A DNA stretch of 36,206 bases from assembly GCA_903835005.1 (NCBI GenBank), contig CAILLK010000132.1, positions 1 to 36,206 of the forward strand, written 5' to 3'. The stretch is from an uncultured Bacteroidota bacterium (lineage in GTDB: Bacteria > Bacteroidota > Bacteroidia > Chitinophagales > Chitinophagaceae). The notes below the pieces were generated by a model. It had not been told where the DNA came from. It was given only the letters and a program-made list of their open reading frames with translations, and did not search any database. A program made the position numbers and the translations under genes. Below, in pieces: positions 31,728 to 36,206 of this stretch (position 1 is the stretch's first letter; every line of letters begins with the position of its first letter).

Positions 31728-32429
31728 TTATCGGATCGAACAATCTAAATACCCATTTTTACTATTAGCATTGGGACACCATGTTTCCATTGGGACTATA
31801 AAAGCATCCGACCGCCGAATTCCTGCCTTTTTTAATACTTGATTGGCCTCATCTTTGGTATTAACAACAGAAACGCTGGCATAGGAACCATGTCGTAAGT
31901 ATATTGAAGTATTAGGAATGTTATGTGATTTCGCATATCGGATTTCATCTTGGGCCGCTTCAATAGATGCATCACTGGCAAAAACCACACCCCATACTCC
32001 TCCATTGTTAAGTTCGTCTTGAACCTTATTAACAATGACTGCATTCGAAGAAATAGTATGTTGAATAGCTGATTGAACATTTTTAATTTCAGAAAGAGTA
32101 CTCACATTTTTACTATTTGCGCTGACTATTTCGGCCTTCATTGGACCGTTAGGTATGAAATCCTTAATTCGTATTAGTAGCCTGTTGCTACTATCTAAAC
32201 GATGCGACAAGTCGCCAATGGTCAATTTCGCGTCCTTTAGGTTTAAGTCGGACGAAGCAAGGCTCGGCTGCCATTCCACACCTCCCCAATTGACCTTTGT
32301 TACACCAGCTGCTAATAAGTAATCCTTGAATTTTGAAGGGAAGATTAAAATTAACATTATCAGTAAAAAGATTAGTACATCCTTAAGGATTGCAATAATT
32401 TCCTTAGTATTAGATAATCCGTTTGCCAT
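31728..32429 (-). CDS. Membrane protein with coiled coil and SPOR-like domain
   Basis: The product has 233 residues. A membrane helix covers about 16-36 (VLIFLLIMLILIFPSKF). A helical or coiled region spans about 60-140 (LKDAKLTIGDLSHRLDSSNR). The C-terminal domain (about 143-222) looks SPOR-like: WGVVFASDASIEAAQDEI, YLRHGSYASVSVVNTKDEAN, then VLKKAGIRRSDAFIVPME. It has two alpha/beta repeats and a G-x-Y-x-S-V strand, as in peptidoglycan-binding SPOR domains. It is convergent with the Septu operon and has its own strong promoter. It may be an envelope protein or a membrane effector of the island (inference); no catalytic motif was seen. Confidence 0.65.
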   Translation of the reverse strand: MANGLSNTKEIIAILKDVLIFLLIMLILIFPSKFKDYLLAAGVTKVNWGGVEWQPSLASSDLNLKDAKLTIGDLSHRLDSSNRLLIRIKDFIPNGPMKAEIVSANSKNVSTLSEIKNVQSAIQHTISSNAVIVNKVQDELNNGGVWGVVFASDASIEAAQDEIRYAKSHNIPNTSIYLRHGSYASVSVVNTKDEANQVLKKAGIRRSDAFIVPMETWCPNANSKNGYLDCSIR

Positions 32430-32448
32430 GTTGAGTGTTTGAGTATCA

Positions 32449-32479
32449 CAAACATATGCATTGCTCGGAAAATGTGCAA
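32449..32479 (-). promoter_or_regulatory. Bacteroidota-type promoter of the SPOR-like gene
   Basis: On the minus strand TTG (32479-32477) is followed after 20 bases by TATGTTTG (32456-32449), an exact TAnnTTTG -7 box with the right spacing to the -33 element. Transcription should start near 32440, about 10 bases before the ATG at 32429. Confidence 0.6.
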
Positions 32480-32526
32480 TGTTTTTTTCCTTTATTTAAA
32501 AAAATACCAAGCCTTACTTCAAAAGT

Positions 32527-32862
32527 TTATTTTGTAATCGGTTTTACAGCATCAATGACCAGATAATGAAATTCCACTTTAAACCACTGCCCGAACACCA
32601 TGCGAGACCGGTAGTTCGGCCAGTACCATTCTCTCTTTTCTACATGGCTCAGCATTTCTTTGAAAATATCGTCCCAAGCAGTATTAATATATCTCCAACC
32701 CATTGTATCAATTGGCAGTGCTTCAATTGAAAGTAATGACGGTATGAGAAAAACGGTGTCGTAATCAGATGCATAGCCAAATTCACCTGAAAGACTATTT
32801 ACCCATTTAATGAACGGACTCTTAGGGCGGACTATTGCAACTGAACGTTTTACTGTGCGCAT
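32527..32862 (-). CDS. Conserved-looking unknown protein (111 aa)
   Basis: It begins MRTVKRSVAIVRPKSPFIKW and has DTVFLIPSLLSIEALPID, a Trp-rich helix (EMLSHVEKREWYWPNYRSRM) and a final FGQWFKVEFHYLVID strand. The pattern (VRPKxPFxxWxN, LIP, Y-W-P-x-Y-R, F-x-x-W-F-x-x-E) recurs in a family of small uncharacterised bacterial proteins; I know no function for it. It is 16 bases downstream of the 122-residue gene on the same strand, so the two form an operon. Confidence 0.65.
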   Translation of the reverse strand: MRTVKRSVAIVRPKSPFIKWVNSLSGEFGYASDYDTVFLIPSLLSIEALPIDTMGWRYINTAWDDIFKEMLSHVEKREWYWPNYRSRMVFGQWFKVEFHYLVIDAVKPITK

Positions 32863-32878
32863 ATGAGTTAGCTAGTCA

Positions 32879-33247
32879 TCATTCCTTTGTGACTATACCA
32901 GATTGTTTCCACCACCAGTGTTTTTCAATGATCTTCTTAAATCTCTCATCAAATTCCGGAATATCCCAATGCTCAGGTTTATAGAGCAGTGGTGTGAGCC
33001 CAAGGACACCATTAAAAGCGATATCATGTTCCTGTTTCAGATTGGGATTAGTGACGAGTTCAAGGAATGAATAGATTTTATTGGCTACCTCTATATTGAA
33101 TTCCTTCATTTCAGCATCGCTGATTTTACCTGCAATATGGTATTTCTCGATAACTGTATTCCTGACACACTGAAGGGCGATATGACGGGCCATATCTTCG
33201 TTGATTTTACTCTTTGTATATTGAAATTGCTTTTTGGGTATGGGCAT
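32879..33247 (-). CDS. Unknown helical protein (122 aa)
   Basis: It begins MPIPKKQFQYTKSKINEDMA and is mostly helical (FNIEVANKIYSFLELVTNPN), with an aromatic patch near the end (WDIPEFDERF, then KHWWWKQ). There is no signal peptide or membrane segment and no recognised family. It is the first gene of a two-gene operon with the 111-residue gene. The 132 bases upstream hold only a small inverted repeat (TACCTA/TAGGTA, 33261-33277). Confidence 0.55.
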   Translation of the reverse strand: MPIPKKQFQYTKSKINEDMARHIALQCVRNTVIEKYHIAGKISDAEMKEFNIEVANKIYSFLELVTNPNLKQEHDIAFNGVLGLTPLLYKPEHWDIPEFDERFKKIIEKHWWWKQSGIVTKE

Positions 33248-33379
33248 ACTTTAATTCAAATACCTATCGGGTAGGTACTTCATGACGATAGCATACACCG
33301 GTAGTTACATCAATGGAGACAGTGTTTGTTACGGTCTCACAGTAGGATAGATTTATCCATTGTTTCCATTTCTGTTCTC

Positions 33380-33871
33380 TTAAAGCGAAATAGTTACTTT
33401 CCCCCTGTCCTGAAGTTCGGATTTTAAGTATTCTACACTGTCAAGATTTAATACCGAATCAGCTTGCCATTTCTCAAACAAGGTTCTTACAAATGATTCT
33501 GCCTTGTCTATGCTTTCCGAACTGAATTGACAGTTAAAAACTACGATGCTTTTTTTCTCGTCATCATGCTTTAAACGGATATTAAAACCGTATTTTCTTG
33601 CTTGAATTTCTTTTGCTGGTGGGTACGTTCCCCATAGCCTGGCGTTATATTTTTGCCGCAGTATTGTTTCAATCTCCCCAATAGATTTCGGGCCAAAATT
33701 TCGAAATCTCAACAAGTCAAACACGTCTTTTTTGGTTAAATCGCCAACAGTTATGATTCCTTCTTTCTTCAGAATATTATTGACCCTGCTGGACAGGCCC
33801 ATGTCTTCAATTGCTAATTCTAACCCAACCGGTTCTTTGTCTGGTTCCGGTATTTTTTTCTTTTTTGTCAT
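33380..33871 (-). CDS. Stand-alone RNA polymerase alpha-CTD-like protein
   Basis: The product has 163 residues. Residues of about 16-80 closely follow the alpha subunit C-terminal domain: LAIEDMGLSSRVNNILKKEG, then ITVGDLTKKDVFDLLRFRNF, then GPKSIGEIETILRQKY. This is the helix-hairpin-helix fold that contacts UP-element DNA and activators. No N-terminal alpha domain is present. The second half (YGFNIRLKHDDEKKSIVVFN, then SIDKAESFVRTLFEKWQADS) is an unrecognised alpha/beta domain. It could bind DNA or RNA polymerase as an accessory regulator (inference). A Lys-rich N-terminus (MTKKKKIPEPDKEP) precedes it. Confidence 0.75.
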   Translation of the reverse strand: MTKKKKIPEPDKEPVGLELAIEDMGLSSRVNNILKKEGIITVGDLTKKDVFDLLRFRNFGPKSIGEIETILRQKYNARLWGTYPPAKEIQARKYGFNIRLKHDDEKKSIVVFNCQFSSESIDKAESFVRTLFEKWQADSVLNLDSVEYLKSELQDRGKVTISL

Positions 33872-34065
33872 AGTGCTAATGTATGGCAGAAAACCGATTT
33901 TTAATACAGCAGCATTGATGGAGTCATTAACACGCAGGCTGGATATATATCCAACAGTAGCAGACTGAGCTTAAGAGACGTTTCGCATGTTTGATGCATT
34001 CTGAATCAATAGAGCCGCAATAAATCCCAATCAAAAATTAACCGCCTACTTCTTAACCTAATTGT

Positions 34066-34073
34066 TACATTTG
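34066..34073 (+). promoter_or_regulatory. -7 box before the gene at 34093
   Basis: TACATTTG matches TAnnTTTG exactly, 19 bases before the ATG at 34093. No clear -33 element. The rest of the 221-base gap between 33872 and 34092 shows nothing recognised. Confidence 0.4.
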
Positions 34074-34092
34074 TTAGCAGAGGATATACAAG

Positions 34093-34524
34093 ATGAGACA
34101 TCTGTTTGCACTGCATGGAAGGGACTATATCGGCAATACCAAAATCCTGTTCAAGATATTAGACAAGTTCAAAGGCATGAATCATACACTCTTGAAGGAT
34201 ATTTCATCCGAAGTGCCATATGCCAACAGTGCAATAATCTTGAAATTGAAAAATACAATCATTGGCTTTGTTACTAAAGGTGATAGTGCAGAAGAACTGG
34301 AGGGTAATTTATTGGAATTTGAAGACACAGGGTGTGAAATTATTGTGTGTCCCGTGCCAACACGAAAAAAAATAGACCGGTGTGTGGAACAATTTTGTGA
34401 AGAGTATAAATACACATTGATTTGGATCAATACTTCAAGTATGGTCCATGTAAAAGGAAAGTCAACAGTGAACCGAAAAAACACCGAGACTTTATTTCAA
34501 GATATAGCCAGTAAGATTGTTTAA
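34093..34524 (+). CDS. Unknown protein (143 aa)
   Basis: It begins MRHLFALHGRDYIGNTKILF, continues LKLKNTIIGFVTKGDSAEEL and GCEIIVCPVPTRKKIDRCVE, and ends KNTETLFQDIASKIV. It is an alpha/beta, cytoplasmic protein with no recognised family. AGAGGA 10 bases before the ATG could be a ribosome binding site, and a TAnnTTTG box precedes it. The opposite-strand frame over 34182-34484 is judged a shadow. Confidence is moderate, since it stands alone between minus-strand genes. Confidence 0.6.
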   Translation: MRHLFALHGRDYIGNTKILFKILDKFKGMNHTLLKDISSEVPYANSAIILKLKNTIIGFVTKGDSAEELEGNLLEFEDTGCEIIVCPVPTRKKIDRCVEQFCEEYKYTLIWINTSSMVHVKGKSTVNRKNTETLFQDIASKIV

Positions 34525-34590
34525 CCCGCTAATACTTCTGTATATATATACGACTCAGGTTAAGTATGTCGGAACGTTGTTCTGTCACAA
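34508..34590 (-). pseudogene. Remnant of a paralogue of the gene at 35605
   Basis: The minus-strand frame reading RSDILNLSRIYIYRSISG (about 34574-34521) aligns without gaps to the C-terminal RSELLNPSRVYRYTRVVT of the 113-residue protein at 35605. Ten of 18 positions are identical or nearly so (R-S, L-N, S-R, Y, Y). Nothing before this part is preserved: the next upstream gene's stop is only about 10 bases away. A GTG at about 34590 could give a tiny product, but a decayed gene end is more likely. Confidence 0.35.
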
Positions 34591-35139
34591 GACACTTAGA
34601 ACCAGTTCACTTGTATCTTCGAGGTCAAATTCATTTGATTCCCAGGTATCATTCGGACCGAGGCTTAGCCATTCTTTCATTTCCAGATGCTCCGGGTTAT
34701 CGGGATCTGCCAGTATCTTCTTCAAACTTTCAAATCCAGCCACTCCACCACAATCTTCAGGTGGACATGCTCCCTTACCTGCAAGACAATCCGCCTTTTT
34801 AATTTTCTCCTGGCTTATGCGTTCAAGAATTACGCTATGCACCCAATTATCGCCAAAGTCATATATGTATGTACATTTCTGACCATTCTCATGAATAATT
34901 TTTCTGAGTGATATGCTTGATGCATTTAGTACCTCGGGATCAGATTCATCTGGAATGCCTATTGCACATGCAATCTGCCCAGCATATCTAAATTCAAATA
35001 GATGACTATTCTCCCATCCAAAGGCTGCTTGTATCACCTCATGAAATTTCAGCATTGAAATAGTCTCTGGTACTACGATTTTTCTCCACACTGGAGGTTT
35101 TGTAACCCCTACTAACTGGATTTTAAAGTAAAAAGCCAT
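34585..35139 (-). CDS. Plasmid pRiA4b ORF-3-like protein
   Basis: The start at 35139 gives MAFYFKIQLVGVTKPPVWRK; the upstream ATG would add 19 residues absent from the family. The 184-residue protein has the family's blocks in order: PPVWRKIVVPETISMLKFHE, QAAFGWENSHLFEF, YIYDFGDNWVHSVILE, and the Cys motif CLAGKGACPPEDCGG followed by GFESLKKILADP. The family is frequent on plasmids and mobile elements. Its function is not established; the Cys block suggests metal binding. It is a single-gene unit with no clear promoter box. Confidence 0.92.
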   Translation of the reverse strand: MAFYFKIQLVGVTKPPVWRKIVVPETISMLKFHEVIQAAFGWENSHLFEFRYAGQIACAIGIPDESDPEVLNASSISLRKIIHENGQKCTYIYDFGDNWVHSVILERISQEKIKKADCLAGKGACPPEDCGGVAGFESLKKILADPDNPEHLEMKEWLSLGPNDTWESNEFDLEDTSELVLSVL

Positions 35140-35237
35140 TTTGTTTTGATTGAGATTTTGCGGAAGTAATGTAGGGATACTACCTGAAGTGCACAAACAC
35201 TTTCAGTGTTAAATTATCACTTTCAAGCAATTGCCCT

Positions 35238-35254
35238 ATGCTAAAGCAGCATAG
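35238..35254 (-). terminator. Small hairpin downstream of the cold-shock gene
   Basis: TATGCT and AGCATA around AAAGC, about 75 bases after the Csp stop at 35329 on minus. Short, with no T-run. It could end the transcript but is weak. The rest of the 132-base gap shows nothing. Confidence 0.25.
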
Positions 35255-35328
35255 CAGCCTCAGTAATCATAAGCCCTAAGAAAGCCAGATAAAACAAATT
35301 AAACAGTTGCAAAAAAAGGGGATTAATA

Positions 35329-35520
35329 TCAGATGACTTTTACGTTGACTGCATTCAACCCCTTTTTGCCATTTTGCACATCATAGGTTACTTGATCAGT
35401 ATCGTGAATTTCTTCTGTAAGACCAGATACGTGAACGAAGATATCCTGACTGCCATCAGATGGGGTGATGAACCCAAAACCTTTAGATTGATTGAAGAAT
35501 TTTACTGTTCCTTGCTGCAT
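35329..35520 (-). CDS. cspA: Cold-shock protein (CspA family)
   Basis: This 63-residue single OB-fold domain carries both RNA-binding motifs: GTVKFFNQSKGFGFI (RNP1, KGFGFI) and DIFVHVSGL (RNP2-like). The length is normal for the family. It binds single-stranded nucleic acid and melts RNA structure. The 84 bases upstream, AT-rich, would be its 5' leader, where cold-shock mRNAs usually carry temperature-sensitive structure; none was recognised. The symbol denotes the family, not a proven orthologue. Whether it belongs to the mobile element is unclear. Confidence 0.95.
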   Translation of the reverse strand: MQQGTVKFFNQSKGFGFITPSDGSQDIFVHVSGLTEEIHDTDQVTYDVQNGKKGLNAVNVKVI

Positions 35521-35604
35521 TGCTTTGAATTATTATAGTTATGAAAGATTAAATGTAGAGTTAAATACTTGTAGTTCATAAGCAAGGTATGATTTACTCA
35601 CAAA

Positions 35605-35946
35605 TTAGACGGTTACAACTCTTGTATATCTATATACCCGGCTTGGATTAAGCAACTCAGAACGTTTAGCCATAGCGACATTCACGGTGAGATCAAAATC
35701 GTAGAGCATAAAAGTATCTGGCGTGATATCAATAACAAATGTCCGGAGCCAGGATACCGGCTTCAACACTTTTATCTGCCACTTCTTAAACTGTAAATGT
35801 CGTATGATTTGAAAGGTTGATTTCTCCGAATTGGATTTCGTAATTACCGTCAATTCATAACCGGAGATCAAAATAGTTTGATCCCCAGTATCAAGTTTCC
35901 AATTACCCTGTAGCATTGCCATCAACTCACTAAGTTCTATCTCCAT
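35605..35946 (-). CDS. Unknown protein (113 aa)
   Basis: It begins MEIELSELMAMLQGNWKLDT, continues in alternating beta strands (DQTILISGYELTVITKSNSE, then WLRTFVIDITPDTFMLYDFD) and ends SELLNPSRVYRYTRVVTV. The pattern suggests a small beta-barrel of lipocalin-like type (G-N-W-K near the start), but this is not sure. It is cytoplasmic. A decayed relative of its C-terminus lies at 34508-34590, so the family was once duplicated here. Confidence 0.6.
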   Translation of the reverse strand: MEIELSELMAMLQGNWKLDTGDQTILISGYELTVITKSNSEKSTFQIIRHLQFKKWQIKVLKPVSWLRTFVIDITPDTFMLYDFDLTVNVAMAKRSELLNPSRVYRYTRVVTV

Positions 35947-36088
35947 CTATGTTTGTTTGAGTTATTTGTTGTAAAGGTCGCTATTTAAATACTCAATGCA
36001 TAATCGTTCAGACAATTATACGGCTATTGCCTTTTCAAGCAATATATTCCCCCGTGATACAGCCTGTATTTCTTAGTACGCTGTATGT

Positions 36089-36206
36089 ATGGAGAACTTG
36101 GATATTACGCCAATTGGCATAACAAACTACCGGAACACCAACCAGAAATTCGGCATCAAAGACCGGGATAGATTACAGCATATCTATGTCATCGGTAAGT
36201 CTGGCA
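36089..36206 (+). CDS. Conjugation-type ATPase (coupling-protein-like), cut by window edge
   Basis: From the ATG at 36089 the frame is open to the right edge (39 codons). It reads MENLDITPIGITNYRNTNQK, then FGIKDRDRLQHIYVIGKSG, where the last residues begin a Walker A motif (G-K-S-G). The phrase F-G-I-K-x-x-D-R-x-x-H-x-Y-V/I-I-G-K-S/T-G is typical of type IV secretion coupling-protein/TraG-like ATPases of mobile elements. It is the only transfer-type gene in view and suggests that a conjugation module lies to the right. The ATG four bases earlier leads to an early stop, so 36089 is chosen. Confidence 0.65.
   Translation, partial: MENLDITPIGITNYRNTNQKFGIKDRDRLQHIYVIGKSG

Noticed and set aside
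33404..33412. Further TTTCCCCCTG string resembling the shared leader
   Set aside because: It lies inside the 3' end of a coding sequence, in the opposite orientation, with no palindrome beside it.
34182..34484. Minus-strand frame of 100 codons
   Set aside because: It is antisense to the gene at 34093, which has a promoter box and ribosome binding site; the frame has none.

Overview
The window looks like a piece of a Bacteroidota chromosome, probably from the Chitinophagaceae/Sphingobacteriia side. The grounds are a type IX secretion C-terminal sorting domain, giant exported proteins with PKD and BIG2-type repeats, Bacteroidota-type -7 promoter boxes (TAnnTTTG), and several families typical of that phylum. 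Species cannot be told from the sequence.

Layout. (1) 1-11554, minus strand: two giant secreted proteins. One is cut by the window edge; the other has 3185 residues with a metalloprotease-like N-terminus, ten BIG2-like repeats, PKD domains and a type IX sorting tail. (2) 11736-13111, minus strand: a translationally coupled pair, a single-domain EamA-type membrane protein and a DUF2156-like acyltransferase. A strongly structured, possibly non-coding RNA lies upstream (13157-13296). (3) 13481-23649: a mobile-element module. It holds an ArdC-like protein, an N6-methylase-like protein, an RNase H/RuvC-like protein, an XRE regulator, an origin-like region with DnaA boxes, an NYN nuclease and several small proteins. 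Three of these genes share a CTTCCCCC leader, two of them with a TTGCC-N6-GGCAA palindrome. Inside the module, an AT-rich cassette (about 15.7-19.7 kb) encodes lipoproteins, a beta-propeller-like protein and a small Cys-rich exported protein. It is bounded by two direct copies of the 3' end of the methylase-like gene. (4) 23770-25616: a large serine recombinase, coupled to a small upstream gene that contains a long palindrome. (5) 25759-31606: a compact antiphage island with two complete-looking two-gene systems, DUF4297-HerA and a Septu-like PtuA-PtuB pair whose PtuA has an extra N-terminal domain of about 190 residues. (6) 31728-36206: a SPOR-like membrane protein, small unknown genes, a stand-alone RNA polymerase alpha-CTD-like protein, a pRiA4b ORF-3-like protein, a cold-shock protein, and the first residues of a conjugation-type ATPase running off the right edge.

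How it fits together. From about 13.4 kb to the right edge the window reads as an integrative or plasmid-derived element: recombinase, regulator, antirestriction-like and methylase-like proteins, origin-like DNA and a coupling-type ATPase, with a defence island as cargo next to the recombinase. Three mobile-module proteins have lost a catalytic signature residue or motif: ArdC has HALIH instead of HExxH, the methylase has no NPPY, and the RNase H-like protein has Ser for the first Asp. They may work as binding proteins rather than enzymes. The best candidates for something undescribed are the cassette swapped into the methylase 3' end, the shared palindrome/CTTCCCCC leader regulon, the switching hairpins at 13.2 kb, and the N-terminally extended Septu ATPase. 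All functions are inferred from sequence by eye; no database search was run.
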